The notes beneath the pieces were generated by a model. It saw only the letters and a program-made list of their open reading frames with translations. It was not told the DNA's origin and did no database searches. A program made the position numbers and the translations under genes. Positions 25,425 to 34,148 of a DNA stretch of 64,000 bases are shown one piece after another. Every line of letters starts with the position of its first letter. The stretch's first letter is position 1. The DNA lies in assembly GCA_902826605.1 (NCBI GenBank), contig CADEFM010000014.1, forward strand, positions 62,001-126,000, in the 5' to 3' direction. The stretch is from an uncultured Acidobacteriota bacterium (lineage in GTDB: Bacteria; Acidobacteriota; Terriglobia; Bryobacterales; Bryobacteraceae).

Positions 25425-26351
25425 ATGCTCATTCGCAAACCTGCAGATCTTCGCTATTCCGATGTCACGCCGAAAGAGTTGTATCTTAACCGGCGCCGCT
25501 TTCTGGCGGCCGGCTCGGCAGCGCTCGGAGCTCTTGCGCTGCCTCCCACCTCGAACGCGGCGTCGTTGAGTTTCTCGAAAAGCTCTTACACCGTGGACGA
25601 AAAATTGACGCCCAAAGACGACGTCACCCACTACAACAACTACTACGAATTCGGCACCGGCAAGGAAGAGCCGGCGCGCTATGCCAACACGCTGATCACA
25701 TCGCCGTGGACCGTGGAGTTCGGCGGTATGGTCAACAAGCCTCAGAAACTCGATATCACTTCGATCATCAAGATCGCGCCGCTCGAAGAACGCATCTACC
25801 GGCACCGCTGCGTGGAGGCGTGGTCGATGGTCATTCCATGGATCGGCCTTCCGCTGAGCGCCGTGCTCAAACAGGTGGATCCGAAACCCGGGGCCAAGTA
25901 TGTCGCATTCCAGACGCTGCACGATCCCAAACAGATGCCACGCGGAAAGTATGCAGGCATCGACCTGCCGTACGTGGAAGGCCTGCGCCTGGATGAAGCC
26001 ATGCATCCTCTTGCGATTCTTGCGGTGGGATTGTATGGCGAATCGCTCCCCAACCAGAATGGCGCGCCCATTCGCCTGGTGACCCCCTGGAAGTACGGTT
26101 TCAAAGGGATCAAGTCGATCGTGAAGATCACGCTTACCGATAAAGAACCGCCTTGCACCTGGAACATTACCAACGCCCGGGAATACGGGTTCTATTCCAA
26201 CGTCAATCCGCAAGTGGATCACCCCCGCTGGACCCAGGCTTCCGAGCGCCGCATCGGCGAATTGTTCAAACGGAAGACCCTTCCGTTTAACGGCTATGCC
26301 GATCAGGTCGCCGGTCTCTACTCTGGCATGGATCTGCGCAAATTTTATTGA
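25425..26351 (+). CDS. msrP: Methionine-sulfoxide reductase catalytic subunit MsrP (molybdoenzyme)
   Basis: 308 residues from the ATG at 25425, preceded by GAGGCAGAGG. A Tat leader (LNRRRFLAAG) near residue 21 is followed by the sulfite-oxidase-type molybdopterin fold. Landmarks are DVTHYNNYYEFGTGK, HRCVEAWSMVIPWIG with the molybdenum-ligand Cys129, and PYVEGLRLDEAMHPL. The C-terminal APIRLVTPWKYGFKGIKSIV is also typical of MsrP/YedY. The enzyme repairs oxidised methionine in periplasmic proteins using quinol electrons passed by MsrQ. MsrQ follows immediately, confirming the assignment. Confidence 0.95.
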   Translation: MLIRKPADLRYSDVTPKELYLNRRRFLAAGSAALGALALPPTSNAASLSFSKSSYTVDEKLTPKDDVTHYNNYYEFGTGKEEPARYANTLITSPWTVEFGGMVNKPQKLDITSIIKIAPLEERIYRHRCVEAWSMVIPWIGLPLSAVLKQVDPKPGAKYVAFQTLHDPKQMPRGKYAGIDLPYVEGLRLDEAMHPLAILAVGLYGESLPNQNGAPIRLVTPWKYGFKGIKSIVKITLTDKEPPCTWNITNAREYGFYSNVNPQVDHPRWTQASERRIGELFKRKTLPFNGYADQVAGLYSGMDLRKFY

Positions 26352-26355
26352 GACC

Positions 26356-26994
26356 GTGTGGAAGAAAATCCTCTTTAGCCGCTGGACCAAGGCAACGCTA
26401 TTCGCGGTTTGCTTGATTCCCGCCGCGCTGCTGGTATGGAGAGGATTTCAGGGAGATCTGACCGCCAACCCCGTCGAATACATCGAACACAACACTGGCG
26501 ATTGGACCATTCGCTTCCTGCTGATTACGCTGAGCGTGACCCCGCTGCGTAAAATCTTCACTCAACCCCTGTTGACGCGCTACCGGCGGATGCTCGGTCT
26601 CTTCTCGTTTTTCTATGTGTGCGTCCACATGCTGATGTATCTGACCTTCGATCAGATGTTCGATCCCGCTGCCATCTGGGCGGATGTGGTCAAGCGGCCC
26701 TATATCACTGTGGGCACGGCGGGCTTGCTGATGCTGATTCCGTTGGCTGTCACCTCAACCGCGGCGATGGTCCGGCGATTGGGCCCCAAGCGCTGGCAGT
26801 TGCTGCATCGCCTGATCTATTTCGCAACGCTTGCAGGAATCATTCACTTCTACTGGCTGGTGAAATCCGACATACGCGAACCTCTGATGTATGGAGTGAT
26901 TTTGGCGCTATTGATGCTCTTCCGCGTGCGTATGTGGCTCTCTAACAAGCCCACGAGCGCGGAGACGCGGCCGCTGACCGCAACCCGGACCTAA
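26356..26994 (+). CDS. msrQ: MsrQ, heme-binding membrane subunit of the MsrPQ system
   Basis: 212 residues from a GTG at 26356, 4 bp after the msrP stop. An in-frame ATG at 26296 would overlap msrP by 56 bp and is less likely. The protein has six predicted membrane helices of the ferric-reductase-like fold. Heme-ligand His residues lie in FFYVCVHMLMYL, LLHRLIYFATLAGIIHFYWL and related segments. It passes electrons from the quinone pool to periplasmic MsrP. The gene is co-transcribed with msrP. Confidence 0.93.
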   Translation: MWKKILFSRWTKATLFAVCLIPAALLVWRGFQGDLTANPVEYIEHNTGDWTIRFLLITLSVTPLRKIFTQPLLTRYRRMLGLFSFFYVCVHMLMYLTFDQMFDPAAIWADVVKRPYITVGTAGLLMLIPLAVTSTAAMVRRLGPKRWQLLHRLIYFATLAGIIHFYWLVKSDIREPLMYGVILALLMLFRVRMWLSNKPTSAETRPLTATRT

Positions 26995-27040
26995 ATCTCA
27001 GCGCAGGAATCGCCGATTCTCTAAAATAGAAGTGACATCG

Positions 27041-27925
27041 ATGCACCGTTTTCTTTTACACAACGAACAAATTCTGGAAGCTTCCGCACGGACGCTCGCG
27101 GCGGGCCAGGTCGGTCTGCTCTCCGGTTGGGGCGTCTTTTCCACGTTACGCGTGATGGATGGGGTTCCGTTTGAATGGGCGCGCCATTGGGAGCGCATGA
27201 AGCGCGACGCCGCGCATCTCCGTATCCCGTTTCCAGCGGATCGCGAGTGGCTGGAAACGCATCTGCACGCTTTGATTGAAGCGAACCACGCATATGACGC
27301 GACGCTGCGCGTCTACGTGGTGCGCAACAAGGGTGGGCTTTTTGAAGGCCCCGGACAGACGCGCGATTTCGACACCATTGCGTTTACTGTGGACGTGGCC
27401 GCATGGCCGGAAACGGTGCAGTTGGGCGTGGCGCATGAAGCACGGCACGCTGCCAACGAATTCGCGGGAACCAAGTGCATCTCGTGGGCGGAAAATCTCA
27501 CGCGCTATGAACGGGCCCGGCAACAGGGCTTCGATGAGATCATCCTCCTGAATGAACGCGGCGAAGTGGCCGAATGCACATCCGCGAATATTTTCGTCGT
27601 GAGCGGCAGCCGCGTGTGGACTCCGCCTCTCAGCGCAGGATGCCTGCCGGGAGTCACGCGCGCAGTGCTGCTGGAAGATATCGATGTTCCCGGTCTGGAG
27701 ATCGAAGAGCGTGCGCTGACTCTGAACGATCTGGAGATCGCCGATGAAGTCTGCATCACGTCCAGCACCCGCGCGTTGCTGCCCGCCGCACGCATCGAGG
27801 GGCTGCAAATTCCGGGAGGCCGTAGCGTGTGCGACCGTCTGCAGCGCGCGCTAGCCGCTCACGCGGCCGCTTACACCGCCGCGCACCGCAAGCCGGCCCC
27901 GGCCGGCGTGAACATCACTCAATAA
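27041..27925 (+). CDS. Class IV aminotransferase (branched-chain aminotransferase/ADC lyase type)
   Basis: About 294 residues from the ATG at 27041. The PLP fold-type IV core is clear. GLLSGWGVFSTLRVMDG is at the start, TLRVYVVRNKGG in the middle, and AGTKCISWAENL carries the Schiff-base Lys. ERGEVAECTSANIFVV follows, with CLPGVTRAVLLE and EVCITSSTRALLP near the end. Members include branched-chain amino acid aminotransferase, D-amino acid aminotransferase and aminodeoxychorismate lyase. The Arg-rich substrate loop is not diagnostic enough to choose. No folate or branched-chain genes are adjacent. Confidence 0.85.
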   Translation: MHRFLLHNEQILEASARTLAAGQVGLLSGWGVFSTLRVMDGVPFEWARHWERMKRDAAHLRIPFPADREWLETHLHALIEANHAYDATLRVYVVRNKGGLFEGPGQTRDFDTIAFTVDVAAWPETVQLGVAHEARHAANEFAGTKCISWAENLTRYERARQQGFDEIILLNERGEVAECTSANIFVVSGSRVWTPPLSAGCLPGVTRAVLLEDIDVPGLEIEERALTLNDLEIADEVCITSSTRALLPAARIEGLQIPGGRSVCDRLQRALAAHAAAYTAAHRKPAPAGVNITQ

Positions 27926-27972
27926 ACCTAGGGTCATTCGGCAGGCAGGCATGGCACAATGAGTACCAGACC

Positions 27973-28335
27973 ATGCAATTGGCTTGTCCGAAATGCGGCA
28001 TTCGCGACGCACGCATCGCCCACCGCCGCGGAATCGGCGAGGCGCTGCGCGGGATGTTCGGGTGGTTTCCTCTGCGCTGCCGCAGATGTGACGCGCGATG
28101 GGAAACCAGCCCCTGGGCGAAACGCGCCTGGCGCTACGCCCGCTGCCCTCGGTGCTACCGGCAGGATCTCACGTACTGGAGCGAGACCCATTACAATCCG
28201 CCATGGCTTGTGCGCTTGTGGCTGACCTTAGGCGCCAAGCACATCCGTTGCGCGGCGTGCCGTTACAACTTTGCGAGCTTTAGGCCACGCAAAGAACGGT
28301 ACGAACGCAAACATGAGGAGCGCGGAGAAACCTAG
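27973..28335 (+). CDS. Small zinc-ribbon protein with four CxxC pairs
   Basis: 120 residues from the ATG at 27973; longer starts overlap the previous gene and are unlikely. Four CxxC knuckles (CPKC, CRRC, CPRC, CAAC) suggest two zinc ribbons. Between them lie aromatic and basic stretches (GMFGWFPLRC, SPWAKRAWRYARC, NPPWLVRLWLTLGAKHIRC), which may be membrane-peripheral. The Arg/Lys-rich tail could bind nucleic acid. I recognise no named family and no function can be assigned. Confidence 0.72.
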   Translation: MQLACPKCGIRDARIAHRRGIGEALRGMFGWFPLRCRRCDARWETSPWAKRAWRYARCPRCYRQDLTYWSETHYNPPWLVRLWLTLGAKHIRCAACRYNFASFRPRKERYERKHEERGET

Positions 28336-29145
28336 GCGGGGGAAAAAGAAATGGTTCCAAGTGACCTTTGAGACCGCTCGTTCTCCGACCTGCATGCGCG
28401 GTCAGAACTTGGCATCCGGAACGTTCGTGACGTGAGCCCTTTGCTCCCCGCCGCCGGTTTTATCCAGCCGCAGATCGTAGCGCTGGTGCGCGTCCGCTCA
28501 TCATTCCAGTAGAAGTTCGCTTTTCGATGCGGCCTTTCACTCTCCGGTCGCGACGGCGTGCCTTTCAGCCTGTCTCCGCTACCGGGTCGACGCTCCTGGC
28601 CTTCATCTTCAAAGCCGCTATTGAACTTCCCATAGTCCGTTCGGTTTCGCGCTCCCGGCCTCACCCAGCCTTTTAATGGCCCGGCATGGCTCGATCAACG
28701 CGCGCTACCCGTTTCCATGTTCCGCCCAAAAGCGCTTCGTCTGTATTCGGTTTGGCACTCCCCTTCAGGACTTCTCAATCCTTCCAGCTCTTAGCACCGT
28801 TCCCGATTCCAGCCGAAGAAACTTACCATCGCAGGACGCCCGATTACCTTCACTCCCCGCCGCTATCAGAGTAATTTCTTAGCTATTCCAGCGTCGGATC
28901 AATGTTCCAGCTTCGCTACTTCCTGCCTGGCTCGCTGTCCTTCAAACCTCTTGGAACCACGTTCATCATGCTCCCATTGCGTCTTGCGGTCAAGAGGAAA
29001 AGAGAATTTTCCTAAAGAATTTTCTGGCGTGTAATCAGCGTGTTACAAGCTTACACCTGTGAATCAAATGTTGATAAAACATTCCAAAGTTGAACTGTTT
29101 GCGCGTTGCCGCATTTTCGTGGTACCGGCGATATCAACATCGAGT
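28336..29145 (-). other. 810-bp region, no reliable ORF; candidate structured RNA on minus strand
   Basis: The minus strand is strongly purine-rich from about 28980 to 28370, and every frame is broken by stops every few tens of codons. It contains hairpin-capable segments, such as GACCGC/GCGGTC arms at about 28372 and 28403, and GNRA-like GAAA and GCAA loops. The only longer ORF, a 110-codon minus frame at 28332-28664, lacks a domain and has Arg/Ser-rich composition. This is the pattern of a large structured RNA or an old degraded gene. I cannot fold it here. Confidence 0.3.
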
Positions 29146-29574
29146 ATGATGAATTCCATGTGGAAAATTCTGGTAGCTACCATTTTGCTCGCCTTTAGCG
29201 CCACCGCGCAGCCGGCGGACACGTATAAAATCCGGCTTGCCCCCGTTGCGATCGATGCCGCGATGAAAGCCAACATCGCCGGCGAAGGCTTGGCTACGGC
29301 GACGCTCTCTGGAAACAAACTCACCATTAGTGGAACGTTTAGCGGGCTGAAATCGGCAGCCACCGTGGCTCACATCCACCAGGGGACGGTTGCTGGCGTT
29401 CGCGGCGCTCGTGTGCTGGACCTCACGGTGACCAAAGATACGAAGGGAGAAATCTCCGGCACGTTCGACCTGCAGCCCGAACAGGTGGACTTCGTTAAGA
29501 AAGGCCGCTGGTACATTCAGATCCACAGCGAAAAAGCTCCCGAGGGCAATCTGTGGGGCTGGCTGATGAAGTAG
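29146..29574 (+). CDS. CHRD-domain secreted protein
   Basis: 142 residues from an ATG at 29146 (an ATG at 29158 gives almost the same signal peptide, MWKILVATILLAFSATA). A single CHRD domain follows, with ATATLSGNKLTISGTFSGL, ATVAHIHQGTVAGVRGARVLDL, and WYIQIHSEKAPEGNLWGWL. The C-terminal HS..APEG..WG motif is diagnostic. CHRD domains are extracellular beta-folds of unclear function, perhaps metal- or redox-associated. It is 12 bp upstream of a cytochrome-PQQ dehydrogenase, so the two are probably co-expressed, and it may accompany that enzyme. Confidence 0.88.
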   Translation: MMNSMWKILVATILLAFSATAQPADTYKIRLAPVAIDAAMKANIAGEGLATATLSGNKLTISGTFSGLKSAATVAHIHQGTVAGVRGARVLDLTVTKDTKGEISGTFDLQPEQVDFVKKGRWYIQIHSEKAPEGNLWGWLMK

Positions 29575-29586
29575 GAGACGAAAACC

Positions 29587-31668
29587 ATGAAGATTTTTCT
29601 CACCATCGCACTTGCCGCAGGCACCGGACTTTTCGCTCAAACGCTGCAGCAGGCCGAGGCCGGCCGTACGCTCTATCAGGCGCGGTGTTCCAGTTGTCAC
29701 GCGCCGGACATGGGCGGCTCGGAAGGCCCGCAACTATCCGGTTCCAACTTCATGTCTGCCTGGGGCGCCCGCACGGCGCGGGACCTCACTAGCTACATAC
29801 AGTCCAGCATGCCGCCCGCGAATCCGCGCAGCCTCACCGAGGAAAATGCAGTCACGTTGACGGCCTTCATTCTGGCCGCGAACGGCGCTGCGCCGGGCAA
29901 TCAACCGCTGACAACCGCATCGAATTTTGGGCTTCGCTCCGTGGCGAATGGACGCCCGGCGATCGCGCTGCAGGGCGGAGCCGCAGGGCCTGCCGCGAAC
30001 GCTCCTTCGGGACCTCGAGGCCTGACCGTGGCTGGTGAGTTGAAGACCTATACGCCGGTCACCGACGCGATGCTGAAGAATCCCGATCCGGCCGACTGGC
30101 TTATGATCCGCCGCAATTATCAGGCGTGGAGCTACAGCCCGCTCGCTTCGGTCACCACAACCAACGTCAAAGATCTGCAGCTTGTCTGGACCTGGGCGAT
30201 GAATGAAGGCGTCGGCGCGAATGAGCCTACGCCTATCGTGCACAACGGCGTGATGTTCCTGGCCAATGTCGGTAATATCGTGCAGGCGTTGGATGCGCGC
30301 ACGGGCGAGCTGATCTGGGAAAACCGCATTGGTCCGGATCGCTCCTCGGGCAACGGCGCGCTGCGCAGTTTGGGCCTTTATGAAGACAAAGTCTACATCG
30401 CCGCCACCGACGCGCGGCTGCTGGCCCTGGACGCCAAGACCGGCAAGGTGGTGTGGGAAACCCGCGTTGCAGAACCCGGCAAAGGATATGGCAACACCAG
30501 CGGCCCGTTGCTCGTCAACGGCAAAGTGATTCAAGGATTAGGCGGCTGTGACCGCTACAAGGAAACCGGCTGCTACATCAGCGCCTACGACGCGCGCACG
30601 GGCAAGCAGCTTTGGAAATTTGACACGATCGCGCGCGAAGGGACGCCCGGCGGCGACACGTGGAGCAACATCCCGAACCTATTGCGCGCCGGCGGCGATA
30701 CATGGATCACCGGAAGCTACGATCCAACCATGGATATGCTGTTCTGGGGGGTCGCGCAGGCCAAACCCTGGATGCGCGCGATTCGGGGGACCAACGCCGC
30801 CGCGTTATACACATCTTCCACCCTCGCTCTGCGCCCGAACGACGGATCGCTCGCGTGGTACTTCCAGCACGTGCCGGGTGAATCATTGGATCTCGACGTG
30901 GTCTATGAACGAGTGCTGGTCGATTCCGGCGGGCAGAACCTGTTATTCACCATTGGCAAGGACGGCATCCTATGGAAATTGGATCGTAAGTCCGGCAGTT
31001 TCCTCGATTACAAAGAGACCGTGTTCCAGAACGTCTTCGACCGCATCGACAAAAAGACCGGCGAAATTCATTACCGCAATGAGGTGATCGAGCAGCGCCC
31101 CGAAGAGTGGGTGCAATCCTGCCCCTCCACCGAGGGCGGGCACAATTGGCAGGCCATGAGTTATCACCAGCCCACCAACCAGTTGGTGATTCCACTCAGC
31201 CAAAGCTGTATGGAAATGTATGGACGGAAAACCGAGCCAAAGGAAGGTTCCGGAGGAACTTCCGCCAACCGCCGTTTTTATGAGATGCCCGGAACCAACG
31301 GCAACGTAGGCAAGCTGGCCGCGTACGATGTGCGCACGATGAAAGAGATGTGGAAGCTGGAGCAGCGCGCGCCGTTTCTGACGGCGGTTCTTTCCACGGC
31401 AGGCGGAGTGGCGTTCGTCGGCGATCTCGATCGCATGTTCAAGGCCGTCGACGTGAAGACCGGGCAGATTCTGTGGCAAACGCGCCTCGCGACTTCCGTG
31501 CAAGGCTTCCCGGTGTCTTTCAGCGCAGGCGGACGCCAATACATCGCGGTGTCTACAGGATTGGGTGGCGGAAGCCCCCGCAACGTCCCTGCCACCATTG
31601 CTGGCGACGTGCATCATCCGGCCAATGGGAATGCGCTGTATGTGTTCGCGCTGCCTGAGAAAAAATAA
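29587..31668 (+). CDS. Secreted cytochrome c-PQQ dehydrogenase fusion (quinohemoprotein)
   Basis: 693 residues. A signal peptide ends near residue 18. A cytochrome c domain follows with the heme motif CSSCH at 34-38 and probable axial Met in SSMPPANP. After a 60-residue linker comes an eight-bladed quinoprotein propeller from about residue 170, with YSPLASVTTTNVKDLQLVWTW, ALDARTGELIWEN, ALDAKTGKVVWET, AYDARTGKQLWKF, and AVDVKTGQILWQT. A Cys pair, GGCDRYKETGCY, lies between blades. N-terminal heme placement is the reverse of the C-terminal heme in type II quinohemoprotein alcohol dehydrogenases. Substrate unknown. It forms an operon with CHRD and HEAT genes. Confidence 0.88.
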   Translation: MKIFLTIALAAGTGLFAQTLQQAEAGRTLYQARCSSCHAPDMGGSEGPQLSGSNFMSAWGARTARDLTSYIQSSMPPANPRSLTEENAVTLTAFILAANGAAPGNQPLTTASNFGLRSVANGRPAIALQGGAAGPAANAPSGPRGLTVAGELKTYTPVTDAMLKNPDPADWLMIRRNYQAWSYSPLASVTTTNVKDLQLVWTWAMNEGVGANEPTPIVHNGVMFLANVGNIVQALDARTGELIWENRIGPDRSSGNGALRSLGLYEDKVYIAATDARLLALDAKTGKVVWETRVAEPGKGYGNTSGPLLVNGKVIQGLGGCDRYKETGCYISAYDARTGKQLWKFDTIAREGTPGGDTWSNIPNLLRAGGDTWITGSYDPTMDMLFWGVAQAKPWMRAIRGTNAAALYTSSTLALRPNDGSLAWYFQHVPGESLDLDVVYERVLVDSGGQNLLFTIGKDGILWKLDRKSGSFLDYKETVFQNVFDRIDKKTGEIHYRNEVIEQRPEEWVQSCPSTEGGHNWQAMSYHQPTNQLVIPLSQSCMEMYGRKTEPKEGSGGTSANRRFYEMPGTNGNVGKLAAYDVRTMKEMWKLEQRAPFLTAVLSTAGGVAFVGDLDRMFKAVDVKTGQILWQTRLATSVQGFPVSFSAGGRQYIAVSTGLGGGSPRNVPATIAGDVHHPANGNALYVFALPEKK

Positions 31669-31682
31669 CTGCGAGCACCAAA

Positions 31683-32486
31683 ATGGGCGAAGTTGGCTCT
31701 ATATGGCGTGACCGGTCAAATGTCTCTACGACGGACTTGCTTGCCGAGGCTCTTACGGAAGATCCGCAAGCAGACGATCGCCCTGCGCTTGCTGCATTAG
31801 GACGCCTAGGAACCCTCGAAGTTTTCGAGATGGCTCGCGACTACTGTCGGAATTCCGAGCCAAAGTTGCAAGCGCTGGGTCTGGAAGTGATTGCACAACT
31901 GGGCGCGGGAAAGCCCGACGCCGAGCGCCCCTGGCTCGAAGAGAGTGTCGCGATCGCCATCGAACATTTGGAGGACTCAAATGAGACGGTCGCCGTTTCG
32001 GCGGCGTATGCGTTAGCGCACCTCAAAGGAAATCGTGCGATCAACGCATTAAATGAGCGAAAGAATCATCGGAACGCTGAAGTGCGGCACGCACTTGCGC
32101 TCGGACTGGTCGGGGAGTCACAACCGGGTTCCATTCATACCTTGATTGAACTCAGTCGTGACCCCGACGACAGCGTAAGGGATTGGGCCACCTTCGCGCT
32201 CGGCGCTTCTACCGAAATCGACTCGGAGGAGATTCGCACTGCATTGAGAGCTAGATTGAACGATAGCTTTGACGAAGCTCGCGCGGAGGCGATCTGGGGT
32301 TTGGCGATCCGAAACGATCTCGAAGGCCTGCGATTGCTCTTGCATCGACTGGAGAGTGAAACACCTTGGCCAGGAGACAGTTCGGCAGCCGCTGATATAT
32401 TGGGCATCAGTCAGACGGACAACTCTATCGAAACGCTGATTTTCGGAATTCGCGAAAGGTTGCGCAACCGGGAAACTGCAATTTGA
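31683..32486 (+). CDS. HEAT-repeat protein
   Basis: 267 residues of all-helical repeats with no signal peptide. HEAT/PBS-lyase type units recur, such as ETVAVSAAYALAHLKGNRAI, NAEVRHALALGLVGESQPGS, DSVRDWATFALGASTE, and EARAEAIWGLAIRNDLEG. Such proteins are cytoplasmic scaffolds or phycobilin-lyase-like. The gene begins 14 bp after the cytochrome-PQQ dehydrogenase stop; whether it has a related function, for example in cofactor handling, is not shown. Confidence 0.75.
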   Translation: MGEVGSIWRDRSNVSTTDLLAEALTEDPQADDRPALAALGRLGTLEVFEMARDYCRNSEPKLQALGLEVIAQLGAGKPDAERPWLEESVAIAIEHLEDSNETVAVSAAYALAHLKGNRAINALNERKNHRNAEVRHALALGLVGESQPGSIHTLIELSRDPDDSVRDWATFALGASTEIDSEEIRTALRARLNDSFDEARAEAIWGLAIRNDLEGLRLLLHRLESETPWPGDSSAAADILGISQTDNSIETLIFGIRERLRNRETAI

Positions 32487-32503
32487 GATGTCGCGTTCGA
32501 ACG

Positions 32504-32878
32504 TTACAGCTTCAGCGCCGACGCCAGTTGCCCATCGTCATGGAAAACGTCGGTGACTCGGGCTCCGATGACAAATCCAACGCGCGTAAAGCGGCAATGC
32601 CGGACCTGCCCGTAGATGCGGGAACCGCCGAAGTAAAACGAAACGTAGCTCCCCGGCTCGGCGAAGGTTTGGGTCAGCAGCGCGACACCGTGCCTTGAGA
32701 TATTGCGGAGCTCGGCACACACGGTCTCGGTTTCCGGAATGATGCGCAGCTGTACCATCACGCCCCTCGGAAAGATATACCGCGCCTCGCGCCGGCGGTC
32801 GCGTCTGGGCAGCTGATGTAATTGCGTCAGAGTCGCCCATGCCTCGGGCGTACTCCAACGTACTTGTGGGTGAGCCAT
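32504..32878 (-). CDS. PilZ-domain protein (cyclic-di-GMP binding)
   Basis: 124 residues. The PilZ binding motif is present: the RRDRRREARY arginine block (RxxxR) near residue 25 and NISRHGVALLT (N/DxSxxG) near residue 65, with the strand YGQVRHCRF following. The domain binds c-di-GMP. There is no fused output domain, so it would act through a partner. It converges on the HEAT-repeat gene with a 17-bp gap. Confidence 0.82.
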   Translation of the reverse strand: MAHPQVRWSTPEAWATLTQLHQLPRRDRRREARYIFPRGVMVQLRIIPETETVCAELRNISRHGVALLTQTFAEPGSYVSFYFGGSRIYGQVRHCRFTRVGFVIGARVTDVFHDDGQLASALKL

Positions 32879-33019
32879 ATTTCCTAGGTCCGCACTCTGA
32901 GGCTATCGCACCTAGACCGGGCGACCAATACGGAGAACACCCTAGGAGATACGTGCTTTCGTTCTAAGTGCGTAACACTGTTTTCCCCAACGGCTTCATC
33001 CCGAGGATAATAGCAATGC

Positions 33020-33772
33020 ATGCGCGCGTTCAAATTGGTTCTCGAATATGATGGCTCAAAGTACTCCGGGTGGCAGACGCAAGTGAATGCCCGCACCGTG
33101 CAGGGCGAACTACAGCGTGCTGCCGATGCGTTGTTTGGCGAAGCCACCGATGTTCAAGGCTCGGGACGCACGGACGCCGGCGTGCATGCCATCGGGCAAG
33201 TGGCGCACGTCAAAGTTCAATCGCTCAAACGCGATCTGGCGCCCGGCCGCATTGAGCGCGAATTGAATGACCGCTTGCCGTCCTCGATCGCCGTGCTCTC
33301 CTGCGAAGAAGCCCCGCCGCGATTCCATGCCCGGCATGACGCGGTTTCACGCGCCTACTTCTATCAGATCTCAACGCGTAAGAGCGCGCTCTCAAAGCGC
33401 TACGTATGGTGGGTGAAAGAATCGTTGGACATCGTGAAAATGCAGGAATGTGCCGCGCTCATCGCGGGACGTCACAACTTCGTGTGCTTCCGCGCGGTGG
33501 ACCCGTCGAAACCTCCCGAATCCACCACGGTGGTCGTCGATTCCGCCGAAGTGGACACCGACCAGGATAAGGTGATCTTCCGTATCGAAGCTTCGCATTT
33601 CCTTTGGAAGATGGTCCGGCGGCTCACCGGAGTGCTGGTGAAGGTAGGCTTGGGCGAAGTAGATCATGAGCAATTCCGCGGACTGCTCGCGGGACGCAAG
33701 AATCCGCAGTTAGACGTCGCGGCGTGGACCGCCCCCGCATCGGGCCTGTTTCTGGAACACGTGAAATATTAG
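33020..33772 (+). CDS. truA: tRNA pseudouridine synthase A
   Basis: 250 residues, the normal TruA length. The N-terminal LEYDGSKYSGWQTQ and the catalytic GSGRTDAGVHA block with Asp52 are clear, followed by NFVCFRAVD and SHFLWKMVRRLTGVL. The enzyme makes pseudouridine at positions 38-40 in the anticodon arm. Monocistronic; it converges on the GtrA gene with a 1-bp gap. Confidence 0.95.
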   Translation: MRAFKLVLEYDGSKYSGWQTQVNARTVQGELQRAADALFGEATDVQGSGRTDAGVHAIGQVAHVKVQSLKRDLAPGRIERELNDRLPSSIAVLSCEEAPPRFHARHDAVSRAYFYQISTRKSALSKRYVWWVKESLDIVKMQECAALIAGRHNFVCFRAVDPSKPPESTTVVVDSAEVDTDQDKVIFRIEASHFLWKMVRRLTGVLVKVGLGEVDHEQFRGLLAGRKNPQLDVAAWTAPASGLFLEHVKY

Positions 33773-33773
33773 G

Positions 33774-34148
33774 TTAGCGCTTCACCGCGAAAACCCAGCG
33801 ATCGCCCAGAGCGAAGTTCAGCAGTGCCGTCGCTCCGATCGCAACCAGATTTGCGGGGAGCGGCGGCACGTGCAGCCATCCGGTGAGGACACGCATCCAC
33901 AGCAAATTCGAAATGACGGAAACCAACCCATTCGCTAGGTGAAATCGCAGCAGCCGTCCGGAACGTTTCTCGCGGCCCGCCCACGTCCAATATTTGTGCC
34001 AGACGTAGTTGTGCAGCAGCGCGATTTCCACCGCGATCACTGTGGCAGCCAGGTAATGGACATGCCATCGCAGTAATAGGGCAAGCATCGCCAACTGGAC
34101 ACCGATGCCGATACCACCCACTGCGCTGAATTTCAGCCAGCGCGTCAC
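33774..34148 (-). CDS. GtrA-like membrane protein
   Basis: 124 residues with four predicted helices and the GtrA pattern. The N-terminal FSAVGGIGIGVQLAMLALL is followed by an NYVWHKYWTW loop and NGLVSVISNLLWMRVLTGW. GtrA-like proteins are thought to move polyprenol-linked sugars across the membrane. It overlaps the upstream CDP-alcohol phosphatidyltransferase by 4 bp, so the pair is co-translated and could work on a lipid-linked polymer. Confidence 0.85.
   Translation of the reverse strand: MTRWLKFSAVGGIGIGVQLAMLALLLRWHVHYLAATVIAVEIALLHNYVWHKYWTWAGREKRSGRLLRFHLANGLVSVISNLLWMRVLTGWLHVPPLPANLVAIGATALLNFALGDRWVFAVKR

Noticed and set aside
25329..26390. 353-codon minus ORF opposite msrP
   Set aside because: It is antisense to a well supported MsrP gene and has no domain.
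28332..28664. 110-codon minus ORF in the purine-rich region
   Set aside because: No domain, no extension upstream and Arg/Ser-rich composition; I treat the region as non-coding or decayed.
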